Assembly (NCBI RefSeq): GCF_004363305.1 | Contig: NZ_SNZA01000005.1 | Location: forward strand, 1-64,000 | Length of the DNA stretch: 64,000 nucleotides | Source of the DNA: Marinomonas communis | Lineage (GTDB): Bacteria > Pseudomonadota > Gammaproteobacteria > Pseudomonadales > Marinomonadaceae | Reading direction: 5' to 3' | Shown here: piece after piece, positions 1 to 8,116 of the stretch | Position numbering within the stretch: position 1 is the stretch's first letter | Layout of the letters: every line of letters starts with the position of its first letter | Made by a program: the position numbers and the translations under genes | Notes under the pieces: generated by a model | The model's input: only the letters and a program-made list of their open reading frames with translations | What the model was told of the DNA's origin: nothing | The model's database searches: none

Positions 1-92
1 AACCACCTGATCCCATCCCGAACTCAGAAGTGAAAAGCGCCATCGCCGATGGTAGTGTGGGAGATCCCATGTGAGAGTAGGTCGTCGTCAAG
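1..92 (+). rRNA. rrf: 5S ribosomal RNA, 3' part
   Basis: The window opens inside a 5S rRNA. The conserved block CCATCCCGAACTCAGAAGTG lies at about 13-32, followed by the GCGCC...GATGGTAGTGTGGG arm and the closing GAGAGTAGGTCGTCGTCAAGC. About the first 25-30 bases lie upstream of the window. The strand and the terminator just downstream show this is the distal end of an rRNA operon. The exact 3' end is uncertain by 1-3 bases. Confidence 0.95.
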
Positions 93-105
93 CTTTTAAT
101 TTAAG

Positions 106-139
106 AAGCCCTGATCGCTAGCGCGGTCAGGGCTTTTTT
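106..139 (+). terminator. rho-independent terminator of the rRNA operon
   Basis: AAGCCCTGATCGC (106-118) pairs with GCGGTCAGGGCTT (123-135) with one G-U pair and a 4-base loop, and six T follow at 134-139. It sits 14 bases after the 5S rRNA. Confidence 0.93.
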
Positions 140-682
140 ACGTCTGTTGAAAATGAAACTAGCTCAGTGATGATCTTCATCAAAGGGGTCAGATCCCTGT
201 AAGTACATCAGTCTCTAATCACTGCAGTCAGTCAAGGGATCTGACCCCTGGAACAATCAAAGCCTTTTCTGCTCAGATGGAGCCGGGTCGTACAAGTAAC
301 CCCTTCATCCCCGATAGAATCGGGTCGTACGAGCTATCTCCTGATGGCGATAGCTAAAATATTAGATCCCTAAGGTTATATGATGTTAGTCCGCATGCTA
401 ATGCTGTTCTCCTCAAGTATCTTCGTTATGACTGAGCTAAAGCCTTTCAATCTCCTTGCCTCTATTCAAGCTTAATGTCTCCTAATTGCATTGTTTTAAG
501 GATTTAGTTTGAACTGATCGTGTCAAGATAGAGAATTCGCGTGGCACAGTATTCTTATTTCTAATACCTTGGTGCACGAATTATGCAATTTGATATCTAT
601 TTAGGAACTCTAATATTCTGTTTGAATCATTTAAGTTTCATGCCTTAACATTACCTTAATATAAATTTGTTAGGTGAAAGCT
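140..682. other. gene-free spacer after the rRNA operon
   Basis: No reading frame with a ribosome site is visible in this 540-base spacer. It holds the inverted repeat at 184-249, a 10-bp direct repeat CGGGTCGTAC at 284-293 and 321-330, a small hairpin CCCGAT-AGA-ATCGGG at 310-324, and an imperfect hairpin AGCTATC...GATAGCT at 332-355. The second half, about 400-670, is A+T-rich and otherwise featureless. No promoter stands out. Confidence 0.6.
184..249. repeat. perfect 15-bp inverted repeat, REP/MITE-like
   Basis: AGGGGTCAGATCCCT at 184-198 is the exact reverse complement of AGGGATCTGACCCCT at 235-249, with 36 bases between, including the palindrome ACTGCAGT at 221-228. No T tract follows, so it is not a terminator. 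GGGGTCAGATCCC-type ends recur near REP-like repeats and their transposases in gammaproteobacteria (recalled, not searched). No transposase is nearby, so this would be a non-autonomous copy or remnant. Confidence 0.5.
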
Positions 683-1345
683 ATGTTCATCCTTAGAGGG
701 TTCATTTATCTGCTGCTACTTGCAGGTGTTGCTCAATGTATTTCCTTAGAAGCTTATGAATTAGGAGCTTTAGCGCAGTATGGAGAGGGTTCTTTAACAG
801 AGAAAATGCAAGATTTTTTTGCTCTTTCTAGCGCTATCACATTCGCTGTATGTGCTTGGTTCTCTAAGGGAATGCGTCAGGCATGCATCCTCTTGTCTGC
901 ATTGATGTTGATGATGTTTATCCGCGAGTCAGATTCATTTCTAGATCAATATGTTTTTGACGGTGCTTGGCAAATTGCAGTCTTTATTGTTGCTGCAGTG
1001 ACAATTTTTAGTTTGCGTAATCAAGTTAAGCTTAGCTATGAATCACTTAAAAAGTTTTCTCAAACTTCCAGCTTTGGCTTTGTTACTGCAGGTCTTGTGA
1101 TAATAATTGGCTTTTCGCGATTGTTTGGACGTAGTAGTTTTTGGCAGAGCGTAATGGGCGATGCTTATGTTCGCAGTGTTAAGAATATTGTCGAAGAGGG
1201 AACTGAATTGCTTGGATACAGTATTGTGATGATCGCTGCAACGGAGTTGCTATTTTTTATTCTAGCGACATTAAAAGAGTATCAAAAGCAAGATATCTCT
1301 AACCAGAAACTATCTTCTTATGCGAAGGCAAACTTAGTTCATTAA
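683..1345 (+). CDS. hypothetical six-helix membrane protein
   Basis: A 220-residue protein I do not recognise. It has about six hydrophobic segments at roughly residues 3-20, 45-62, 65-81, 93-110, 130-148 and 178-200, with short polar loops and a lysine- and serine-rich C-terminal tail. No enzyme or transport motif is evident. I chose ATG 683 because AGGTG at 672-676 lies six bases upstream; an in-frame GTG at 674 would overlap that site. The last 47 bases overlap the 3' end of the convergent lysR gene. It follows the rRNA spacer alone, with no operon partner. The composition is more A+T-rich than most neighbours. The function is unknown. Confidence 0.7.
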   Translation: MFILRGFIYLLLLAGVAQCISLEAYELGALAQYGEGSLTEKMQDFFALSSAITFAVCAWFSKGMRQACILLSALMLMMFIRESDSFLDQYVFDGAWQIAVFIVAAVTIFSLRNQVKLSYESLKKFSQTSSFGFVTAGLVIIIGFSRLFGRSSFWQSVMGDAYVRSVKNIVEEGTELLGYSIVMIAATELLFFILATLKEYQKQDISNQKLSSYAKANLVH

Positions 1346-2264
1346 GTTCACTTCTAAGCCAATGTCTGAGTTGCTTAAGTGCGGGCTCATGTCTACGGCT
1401 ATGCTTATAGGCGATGTAAAAGCTGTCTGTAGCTGTATGAGTTCCGCATGGCAGCTTTACTAGGCCATCCTTAGGATCTAATTCATTAAACATATAGTCA
1501 TTTACTAAGGCGACTCCCAGTGAATGTGTTGCCGCTTCATGAGCCAACATCAAATGGCTAAACCTGTGGAATGCAGCGCCCTCTGGGAGTGGTTGCCCTT
1601 CTTCAGCAAACCATCTGCGCCAATCTTCTGCGTAACTTTCATACATGCTATATGATGTGATAAGAGGAAATTGGGCGAGTAGTTGTGGGGACTGTTTCAG
1701 TTTAGCTTCTAGCTCTTTTTCTGTTTGCGTATTCAGTGCCGACGCAATCTCTTGATAAAGACCCTCGCTGCATACAGGAAAAAGACGCTCTGTGTAAAAC
1801 CACTCAAAGTCAAAGCCACGTTTTTCTTTATCTATTGTGATAAAGCAGTCGGCCGTGCGATCAGAGAGCTCTGGTTCAGAAAATGTCATCTCAATTGTGA
1901 GATCGAGATTAGGGTGTTGTCTTTTTAATTTGCTTAATCTTGGAATGAGCCAATACACAGCAAAAGAACTATACACCGCAAGCCTCAACTTCGTTTCCGT
2001 AATGCCTTTGACGTTTTCAGTAGCACGGGCGATTTGGTTTAAAGAACTACTGATACTATCAAGGTAGCTTCGACCTTCGTTTGTAAGCTCTAGTTTTCGA
2101 CCTTGACGTATGAAAAGTAGCTCACCTAGGTAATCCTCAAGACCTTTAATGTGATGTGACACGGCGCTTTGAGTGATGTTTAGCTCATTAGCGGCCAACG
2201 AAAAGCTGTTCAGTCGTGCAACCGATTCAAAAACAGGTAATGACTTGAGTGGCGGTAAATTCAT
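1299..2264 (-). CDS. LysR-family transcriptional regulator (GcvA-like)
   Basis: A 321-residue DNA-binding regulator. Residues 1-62 form the LysR winged helix-turn-helix (LPVFESVARLNSFSLAANEL, then ITQSAVSHHIKGLE). The rest is the type 2 periplasmic-binding-like effector domain, and the PPLKSLPVFESVA start is typical of the GcvA/AmpR branch. It is divergent from the EamA transporter gene, with about 100 bases between them; LysR proteins often control a divergent neighbour, so the exporter is the most likely target (inference). I saw no clear T-N11-A operator between them. The 3' end overlaps the convergent membrane-protein gene by 47 bases. The ligand is unknown. Confidence 0.88.
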   Translation of the reverse strand: MNLPPLKSLPVFESVARLNSFSLAANELNITQSAVSHHIKGLEDYLGELLFIRQGRKLELTNEGRSYLDSISSSLNQIARATENVKGITETKLRLAVYSSFAVYWLIPRLSKLKRQHPNLDLTIEMTFSEPELSDRTADCFITIDKEKRGFDFEWFYTERLFPVCSEGLYQEIASALNTQTEKELEAKLKQSPQLLAQFPLITSYSMYESYAEDWRRWFAEEGQPLPEGAAFHRFSHLMLAHEAATHSLGVALVNDYMFNELDPKDGLVKLPCGTHTATDSFYIAYKHSRRHEPALKQLRHWLRSELNELSLPSHKKIVSG

Positions 2265-2367
2265 ATATTTAAAAAACTAATACTAAAAGAAAATATATCA
2301 TTTTAATGGATTATAGGTCTTAGATAGACTGGTTGCCAATTCATTCATGGCATACGTGGGAGTATTT

Positions 2368-3255
2368 GTGTCAGGAAAAACGATTAGTAGCGCGATATTA
2401 GTATTAGTGCTTGGTAATTTGATGGCAACAGTCTGTGATGTGTTGGTAAAGTTAGCCAATGCCAGCGATGCGGTATTCCAATTCACCTTTTACCGCGTTC
2501 TATTTATGTGCTTAGTCATCACTCCATTTGTAATCCGTAAACAAGTTGCTCGTCCACTTGCAGGACTTGGTTTGCATTTCATCAGAGGAAATTTGTGGGT
2601 GCTAACATCTGTTCTACTGGTAATCTCTTTGTCTCAACTGCCATTAGCAACAGCGAACGCCGTGTTCTATACCGCTCCAATTTTCATCATATTACTGGCT
2701 GCGATTTTTTATCGTGAAAAAATCAGTAAAACCGTCGTTTTTGCTGCTGTTTCTGGTTTCTTAGGTGTTTTAGTTATTCTAAAGCCTAGTTACATTGGCT
2801 GGGGAATGTTGAGTGCACTGGGTTTTGCTTTTGTATTGGCGGTGAATAGTTTGCTAGTTCGAAAGCTTCCCTCGGATCAAGGTGCTATGCATGGCTTGAT
2901 GATTGCTCAATTGTGTGCGCTGCCTTTATCGGGAGCATTGGCCATATGGGAAGGAGGGCATTTATCATGGGAGCAGTTGGTATTGGCTTTCTGTGCCTCG
3001 ATTTGCTCTGTAATGTATAGTTTGGGTTGTTTAGTGGGCTATCGTTATGTTGCTTCTAGTCAGGTCAGCTCAGCTGAGTATTCAGGCTTGCTGTTCGCTA
3101 TCATTGCTGGCTGGGTGATGTTTGCAGAGTCTATTGATGCCAGTCTAATACTTGGTGCAGCACTTATAATATTGCCACTGATTTATATTAGTAGGCGAGA
3201 CATGGCTGCTGAAAAAGCTAAAAAGCGCGCTATTGCAGCAGCTCAAATAGTTTAA
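2368..3255 (+). CDS. EamA/DMT-family transporter
   Basis: A member of the drug/metabolite transporter superfamily, 295 residues from this start, with ten predicted inner-membrane helices in two EamA repeats. The first repeat ends near the FYREKISKTVVFAAVSGFLG segment, and the second covers the C-terminal half. Such proteins export amino acids, metabolites or drugs; the substrate cannot be read from sequence. GTG 2368 is preferred because GGGAG at 2358-2362 precedes it by five bases. An in-frame ATG at 2347 lacks a ribosome site but would add only seven residues. The C-terminus is lysine- and arginine-rich and probably cytoplasmic. The gene is divergent from the LysR gene. Confidence 0.87.
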   Translation: MSGKTISSAILVLVLGNLMATVCDVLVKLANASDAVFQFTFYRVLFMCLVITPFVIRKQVARPLAGLGLHFIRGNLWVLTSVLLVISLSQLPLATANAVFYTAPIFIILLAAIFYREKISKTVVFAAVSGFLGVLVILKPSYIGWGMLSALGFAFVLAVNSLLVRKLPSDQGAMHGLMIAQLCALPLSGALAIWEGGHLSWEQLVLAFCASICSVMYSLGCLVGYRYVASSQVSSAEYSGLLFAIIAGWVMFAESIDASLILGAALIILPLIYISRRDMAAEKAKKRAIAAAQIV

Positions 3256-3263
3256 TCAAAGGT

Positions 3264-3284
3264 GACGGACTTAAACGGTCCGTC
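3264..3284. terminator. hairpin between convergent genes
   Basis: GACGGAC (3264-3270) pairs with GTCCGTC (3278-3284) around a 7-base loop, nine bases after the transporter stop and just before the 3' end of the convergent gene. There is no T tract on either side, so termination is only inferred from position. Confidence 0.35.
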
Positions 3285-3294
3285 GCAATCAAAT

Positions 3295-3858
3295 CTAAGG
3301 GGCTGGAGCTGTTTGAGCAGGAAGTCCCTCTGACTGGACTGGCGGCTCTCCCGTTTTAAGTAAATTTAGTAGGGTGCTTCTTTCCATGCTGGCTTTTAGT
3401 GCTAAGTCCATCTGATACTGATACGTGGTTTCCCATTCCGAGCTTTTCGGAACCAGTTCAGATAGGTCACCTACAGCTTGTCTCATTACCGACAGATAGG
3501 CCTGAATATTCTCTTCCTGATTGATTAAAATGTTCTTTAAGGCTGTTGCACTACTATGACGTAAATAGGTTTTTAATTGCTCATTGTTGGTGTTCATGGT
3601 TCTGAGTTGAGCATTCTGCTGCTCTATACTTTGCCTTAATGCTGATACTTGGGCTTCAATCTCTGCTTGCTGTTTGCTGATTTCTTCACTTGGGTTGTTC
3701 ATCGACATTAGGAAGTAGGTGATACCAGCGGAAGATGCAATGCTCAGCAAGAAGCAAATAAGAAAACCGATAGACAGCCCGATCGGGAGCTTCTTCTTAC
3801 TTTTTGCTGCCACGTTATCGGCATTGGTTTCTTCGTTACTATCAGCTGACTTACTCAT
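3295..3858 (-). CDS. hypothetical membrane-anchored coiled-coil protein
   Basis: A 187-residue protein of no family I can name. Residues 1-24 are hydrophilic and lysine-rich, and one transmembrane helix follows at about 26-51 (IGLSIGFLICFLLSIASS). Residues 58-95 have the heptad pattern of a coiled coil rich in Q, E and N. The rest is a helical region ending in a short Pro/Ala/Gln tail. The topology is probably N-in with most of the protein periplasmic. It is divergent from iscR, about 240 bases away, and convergent with the EamA gene, so it looks monocistronic. Architecture alone suggests a structural or scaffolding role; I do not assign a function. Confidence 0.75.
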   Translation of the reverse strand: MSKSADSNEETNADNVAAKSKKKLPIGLSIGFLICFLLSIASSAGITYFLMSMNNPSEEISKQQAEIEAQVSALRQSIEQQNAQLRTMNTNNEQLKTYLRHSSATALKNILINQEENIQAYLSVMRQAVGDLSELVPKSSEWETTYQYQMDLALKASMERSTLLNLLKTGEPPVQSEGLPAQTAPAP

Positions 3859-4002
3859 AATTTACCCCTAAATCCGAGGTGGTTGTTTAGTAATTGTACA
3901 TATTGACTAACACTTTAAATATAACACAACAAAAATCTGAGAATTTGTTCAGTTTTGAGTCATATGCGCTTAAAATACGCGAAATTTTTAGCACTTGAAC
4001 TA

Positions 4003-4052
4003 ATAACCTACTAATTCAGTCGGGTAAATACTTGATCAAAATAGTAGGTTTT
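4003..4052 (+). promoter_or_regulatory. two adjoining IscR type 1-like binding sites
   Basis: Positions 4003-4027 match the published type 1 IscR consensus (ATASYYGACTRwwwYAGTC core followed by RRSTAT) at about 22 of 25 places; core seen: ACTAATTCAGTC. Positions 4028-4052 match at about 20 of 25; core seen: TTGATCAAAATAGTA. The two sites touch with no gap. The second covers the -35 element and spacer of the iscR promoter. Holo-IscR binds type 1 sites in E. coli, so autorepression is the expected outcome (inference). Confidence 0.72.
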
Positions 4053-4061
4053 GTGTATGAT
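4032..4061 (+). promoter_or_regulatory. sigma-70 promoter of the iscR-suf operon
   Basis: TTGATC (4032-4037), an 18-base spacer and TATGAT (4056-4061) lie 35 bases before the iscR start. The element overlaps the second IscR-like box. No other promoter is visible before sufB, only 50 bases downstream of iscR, so iscR and suf genes are probably co-transcribed. Confidence 0.65.
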
Positions 4062-4095
4062 TTGTACCACTGATTAGCATTTGAGTGGAATGTGT

Positions 4096-4587
4096 ATGCG
4101 CTTAACAACTAAAGGCCGTTATGCCGTAACGGCGATGCTTGACTTGGCTCTGCACACTGACAGTGGGCCAGTGTCGCTCTCTGATATCTCAAATCGTCAA
4201 GGCATTTCCCTTTCTTACCTTGAGCAGTTGTTTGCGAAGCTTCGCAAACAAAGCTTGGTAGTAAGTGTCAGAGGTCCTGGTGGTGGGTATCGCCTGAGTA
4301 GAGACCGCAGCGATATTTTTGTGGCTCAGATTGTGGATGCAGTGAATGAATCTGTTGATGCGACAGGTTGTAAAGGGCGTAGCGATTGCCAAGGTGGTAA
4401 CACCTGTTTAACTCATCACTTGTGGTGTGATCTCAGTGATCAAATACACGACTTTTTGAGCGAGATTAGTCTCGAAAAATTGGTTAAGCGTCAAGATGTC
4501 CGCCAAGTAGCGGATAGGCAAGACAAAGATAGTAAGGTGTCGGCTTCAGCTTCTCAAGAGAAGATCTCTGCAGCCCTCATCGGTTAA
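4096..4587 (+). CDS. iscR: Fe-S cluster-sensing Rrf2-family regulator IscR
   Basis: A cytoplasmic [2Fe-2S] sensor-repressor, 163 residues. The N-terminal winged helix begins [20 protein letters not shown], close to E. coli IscR. Three cluster cysteines have the IscR spacing C-x5-C-x5-C ([14 protein letters not shown]), followed by the histidine of CLTHHLW that completes the ligand set. I chose ATG 4096 because family members start at this residue; upstream in-frame TTG 4081 and ATG 4090 would add unrelated residues. It heads the suf operon and is preceded by tandem IscR-like boxes, so it probably regulates itself and suf. In E. coli iscR heads isc; its linkage to suf alone is typical of bacteria lacking isc. 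Confidence 0.95.
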   Translation: MRLTTKGRYAVTAMLDLALHTDSGPVSLSDISNRQGISLSYLEQLFAKLRKQSLVVSVRGPGGGYRLSRDRSDIFVAQIVDAVNESVDATGCKGRSDCQGGNTCLTHHLWCDLSDQIHDFLSEISLEKLVKRQDVRQVADRQDKDSKVSASASQEKISAALIG

Positions 4588-4637
4588 CGAACACAACTAG
4601 CAGGGCGTAGCCCTGGAAGAATGAGTGAGTTTCTAAT

Positions 4638-6074
4638 ATGACTGAGCAGATTGATAAGGCGTTAGCTCGAGAGTACGAAGCGGGCTTCGTTTCTGCAGTG
4701 GAATCAGAAACCTTCGAGCCTGGCCTCGATGAAGACGTGATTCGCCGTATCTCTGAAGTCAAAGGTGAACCTGAGTGGATGCTTGAATGGCGTCTCAATG
4801 CGTTTCGTGTTTGGCAAGAAATGGAAGAGCCTGATTGGGCTCATGTATCCTACCCTAAAATCGACTTCCAAGCGGTGTCTTACTACTCAGCACCAAAGAG
4901 TATGAAAGACAAACCTAAGTCTCTAGACGAAGTTGATCCTGAACTTTTGCGTACTTACGAAAAGTTAGGTATTCCGCTAGTTGAGCAACAGATGCTAGCT
5001 GGTGTGGCGGTAGATGCAGTCTTTGACTCTGTTTCAGTCGTTACCACTTTCCGTGAAAAGCTTGAAGAAGCGGGTGTTATTTTCTGCCCTATCTCTGAAG
5101 CGCTTCATAAGTACCCTGATCTTGTGAAAAAGTACCTTGGCAGCGTTGTTCCGACCAAAGATAACTTCTTTGCTGCGCTAAACTGTGCCGTATTTACGGA
5201 TGGTTCATTTGTGTACATTCCTAAAGGCACCCGTTGCCCAATGGAACTGTCTACATACTTCCGTATCAACGAGCAGAACACAGGTCAATTTGAGCGTACC
5301 TTGATTATTGCCGACGAAGGTTCTTACGTAAGTTACCTAGAAGGCTGTACAGCGCCACAACGTGATGAGAACCAACTGCACGCAGCAGTTGTTGAGCTTG
5401 TTGCAATGGATGATGCTGAAATTAAATACTCCACTGTACAGAACTGGTACCCAGGTGACGAAGAAGGTAAGGGCGGCATCTACAACTTCGTAACTAAGCG
5501 TGGTGTGTGTCATACCAATGCCAAGATTTCTTGGACACAGGTTGAAACTGGTTCTTCTGTGACTTGGAAATACCCGAGCTGTGTACTTAAAGGTGATAAC
5601 AGTGTGGGTGAGTTTTACTCGGTTGCTTTGACGCGTGGTCGTCAGCAAGCGGATACGGGTACTAAGATGATCCACATTGGTAAGAACACCAAGTCTACGA
5701 TCATCTCTAAAGGTATTTCTGCTGGTAAGAGTAATAATGCCTACCGTGGCCTTGTACGTATGAATCCAGGTGCAGAAGGCGCACGTAATTTTACTCAGTG
5801 TGACTCGCTACTGATCGGCGATCAGTGTGGTGCGCACACATTCCCGTACGTTGAAAGCCGTAACCCATCTGCGATCGTAGAACATGAAGCGACCACGTCT
5901 AAAGTGAGTGACGATCAAATGTTCCTTTGTCGTCAGCGTGGTGTTGATCCAGAAAAAGCGGTCTCTATGATCGTAAATGGCTTCTGTAAGGAAGTCTTTA
6001 AAGAACTCCCTATGGAGTTTGCTGTAGAAGCAGGCAAACTTCTCGAAATTAGCCTTGAAGGCTCTGTTGGTTAG
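4638..6074 (+). CDS. sufB: Fe-S cluster scaffold protein SufB
   Basis: The central subunit of the SufBC2D scaffold that builds [4Fe-4S] clusters in the cytoplasm, 478 residues, full length for the family. It carries the family core [20 protein letters not shown] and [20 protein letters not shown]. Near the C-terminus are the cysteine of [12 protein letters not shown] and the glutamate of LPMEFAVEA, corresponding to E. coli Cys405 and Glu434, which are needed for sulfur and cluster handling. It lies 50 bases after iscR and 19 bases before sufC in the same operon. Expression should follow IscR control from the iscR promoter. Confidence 0.97.
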   Translation: MTEQIDKALAREYEAGFVSAVESETFEPGLDEDVIRRISEVKGEPEWMLEWRLNAFRVWQEMEEPDWAHVSYPKIDFQAVSYYSAPKSMKDKPKSLDEVDPELLRTYEKLGIPLVEQQMLAGVAVDAVFDSVSVVTTFREKLEEAGVIFCPISEALHKYPDLVKKYLGSVVPTKDNFFAALNCAVFTDGSFVYIPKGTRCPMELSTYFRINEQNTGQFERTLIIADEGSYVSYLEGCTAPQRDENQLHAAVVELVAMDDAEIKYSTVQNWYPGDEEGKGGIYNFVTKRGVCHTNAKISWTQVETGSSVTWKYPSCVLKGDNSVGEFYSVALTRGRQQADTGTKMIHIGKNTKSTIISKGISAGKSNNAYRGLVRMNPGAEGARNFTQCDSLLIGDQCGAHTFPYVESRNPSAIVEHEATTSKVSDDQMFLCRQRGVDPEKAVSMIVNGFCKEVFKELPMEFAVEAGKLLEISLEGSVG

Positions 6075-6093
6075 GTTGAGGAACCCATTGAAC

Positions 6094-6879
6094 ATGTCAA
6101 ACGAAAACACTTTGTTATCGATCAAAGATTTACACGCAAGTGTAGAAGAAAAAAACATTCTCAAAGGTCTCAACCTAGACATTAAACCAGGTGAAGTTCA
6201 TGCCATCATGGGCCCGAACGGTGCTGGTAAATCTACAACAGGCTATGTTTTGTCTGGCCGTGATGGCTACGAAGTCGATAGTGGCTCGGTTACTCTAGAT
6301 GGCGAAGACCTCCTAGAAATGGAAGTGGAAGATCGCGCTCGTGCAGGTCTTTTCCTAGCATTCCAATACCCAGTTGAAATTCCAGGTGTTAGCAACCTTG
6401 AGTTCCTTAAAGTAGCGGTAGATTCTCAGCGTGAAGCACGTGGCGAAGAAGCGCTAACGTCTGCAGAATTCCTTAAGATGGCAAAAGAAGCTTGTAAGCA
6501 AGTGAACCTGCCCGTGTCATTCCTTAAGCGTGGTGTCAACGAAGGTTTCTCTGGTGGTGAGAAAAAGCGTAACGAGATCATGCAAATGATGCTGCTTCAG
6601 CCAAAACTTTGCATTCTAGACGAGACCGATTCAGGTCTAGATATCGATGCGATGCAAGTGGTTGCAAACGGTGTAAACAGCCAGCGTTCTCCTGAGCGTA
6701 GCTTTATCGTTGTAACACACTACCAGCGCCTGCTTGACTACATTAAGCCTGACTTCGTACACGTTCTAGCAGACGGAAAAATCGTTAAGAGTGGCGATGC
6801 GTCACTGGCGAAAGAGCTAGAAGAGCAAGGTTACGCTTGGCTACAAACAGAGCCTACAGAAGACGAACTAGAGGATTAA
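6094..6879 (+). CDS. sufC: Fe-S assembly ATPase SufC
   Basis: The ABC-type ATPase that powers the SufBC2D scaffold, 261 residues, soluble. Walker A is GPNGAGKST, the signature is FSGGEKKR, and Walker B is LCILDETDSGLD, followed by the family-specific switch histidine in VVTHYQRLL. I chose ATG 6094 (MSNENTLLSIKDLHA), which fits the family; GAGGA at 6078-6082 is a somewhat distant ribosome site. The frame is open further upstream into sufB but that part is not conserved. sufD follows after two bases, suggesting translational coupling. Confidence 0.96.
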   Translation: MSNENTLLSIKDLHASVEEKNILKGLNLDIKPGEVHAIMGPNGAGKSTTGYVLSGRDGYEVDSGSVTLDGEDLLEMEVEDRARAGLFLAFQYPVEIPGVSNLEFLKVAVDSQREARGEEALTSAEFLKMAKEACKQVNLPVSFLKRGVNEGFSGGEKKRNEIMQMMLLQPKLCILDETDSGLDIDAMQVVANGVNSQRSPERSFIVVTHYQRLLDYIKPDFVHVLADGKIVKSGDASLAKELEEQGYAWLQTEPTEDELED

Positions 6880-6881
6880 TC

Positions 6882-8105
6882 ATGAGTGAATGGTTACAAC
6901 AAGCCATCGCTCGTGCCGACAGCATCCAAGATGGTTTTGAAGACCAGCGAGCGACGTCGCTTGCGCTTTTAAAAGACATTAAATGGCCAACACGTAAAAC
7001 CGAAGCGTGGAAATACACGCCGCTTCGTGCAGTAGAGCGTAGCAAGGCTATTTTCAAGGAAGAATCTCCAGAGCTTGAGCCGGTAGCGGTTGAAGGTCTT
7101 GAGTTCCTTGAGCTGACCTTTGTTGATGGCCAGCTGGTGTCTCTTCCAGAAGAGTTACCAGAGGGTCTAAGCATTGAAATGCAAGAATCAAGCTTGTTTG
7201 CGACCATTAAGCCAGAGCGTCATGTTTTTGGTTTGGTGAATGATGTGCTGGCGGCAGACGTTGCTGTGGTAACGGTTGCTGAAGGTGTTGCAGTCGAGCA
7301 AATGCTTCGCATTAACAACCTGCTGAGTAACGGTGCGCAAGGTCATATCCGTGTCGTGGTTGACCTGAAAGCTGGTTCATCACTTAAGGTGGTGGAAAAT
7401 GCAGAAGGTCAGGGTGCGTCCCTAACAACTGCTTTTACTGAATACCAAATTGGCGTTGAAGCCAATCTTGAGCATTACCGCTTTGCGTTGCAGTCAGGCG
7501 ACAATGTTGCTGTGGGCGGCAGTCACTTTAAGCTGTTTGAGAATGCTGTCATGAACAGCAGTATTATCGGCTTTGGTAGCGACCTACAGCGTATTGATAC
7601 CGACATTGTTTATGCTGGAGAGAAGGCAAACGCCAAGTTGAACGCGATTTACCTGCTGGATGGTAAAGAGCTGTTTGACCTTCACGCAAACGTTGAGCAC
7701 GCTGTACCAAACTGTACAACGGAAGAAAATATTCGCGGTATTGCTGGTGACAGCAGTCGTGCAGTATTCAACGGTCGTATTCATATTCATCGTGATGCGC
7801 AAAAAACATTGGCTGAGTTAAATAACCGCAATTTGTTGATGTCTAACAAAGCGGAAATCAATACTAAGCCAGAGCTTGAAATCTATGCCGACGATGTACG
7901 TTGTGCCCATGGTGCGACCATTGCTCAGATTGATAAGCAAGCCCTGTATTACTTGCAAACGCGTGGCGTGAGTCGTTCCCAAGCACAGCTAATGCTAAGC
8001 TTTGGTTTTATAAATGAGTTGATCGACCAGATGCCAACTGTTGAATTGGCGGATTGGGTGCGTCCGATTATTCGTGACCGATTTGCTCAGATGGAAGTGA
8101 AATAA
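6882..8105 (+). CDS. sufD: Fe-S cluster assembly protein SufD
   Basis: A paralogue of SufB that pairs with it in the SufBC2D complex and is needed for iron acquisition, 407 residues. The C-terminal beta-helix ends with VRCAHGATIAQID, containing the cysteine and histidine that match E. coli SufD Cys358 and His360 at the SufB-SufD interface. ATG 6882 is chosen because AGAGGA at 6869-6874 precedes it and homologues start near MSEWL. It lies between sufC (2-base gap) and sufS (11-base gap) in the operon. Confidence 0.95.
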   Translation: MSEWLQQAIARADSIQDGFEDQRATSLALLKDIKWPTRKTEAWKYTPLRAVERSKAIFKEESPELEPVAVEGLEFLELTFVDGQLVSLPEELPEGLSIEMQESSLFATIKPERHVFGLVNDVLAADVAVVTVAEGVAVEQMLRINNLLSNGAQGHIRVVVDLKAGSSLKVVENAEGQGASLTTAFTEYQIGVEANLEHYRFALQSGDNVAVGGSHFKLFENAVMNSSIIGFGSDLQRIDTDIVYAGEKANAKLNAIYLLDGKELFDLHANVEHAVPNCTTEENIRGIAGDSSRAVFNGRIHIHRDAQKTLAELNNRNLLMSNKAEINTKPELEIYADDVRCAHGATIAQIDKQALYYLQTRGVSRSQAQLMLSFGFINELIDQMPTVELADWVRPIIRDRFAQMEVK

Positions 8106-8116
8106 GCGAGAAGTCC

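Noticed and set aside
1725-2067. Plus-strand frames inside the first lysR gene
   Set aside because: They are antisense to a well-supported LysR coding region and resemble nothing.
4081-4095. A TTG start for iscR
   Set aside because: The family begins at [11 protein letters not shown] (ATG 4096).
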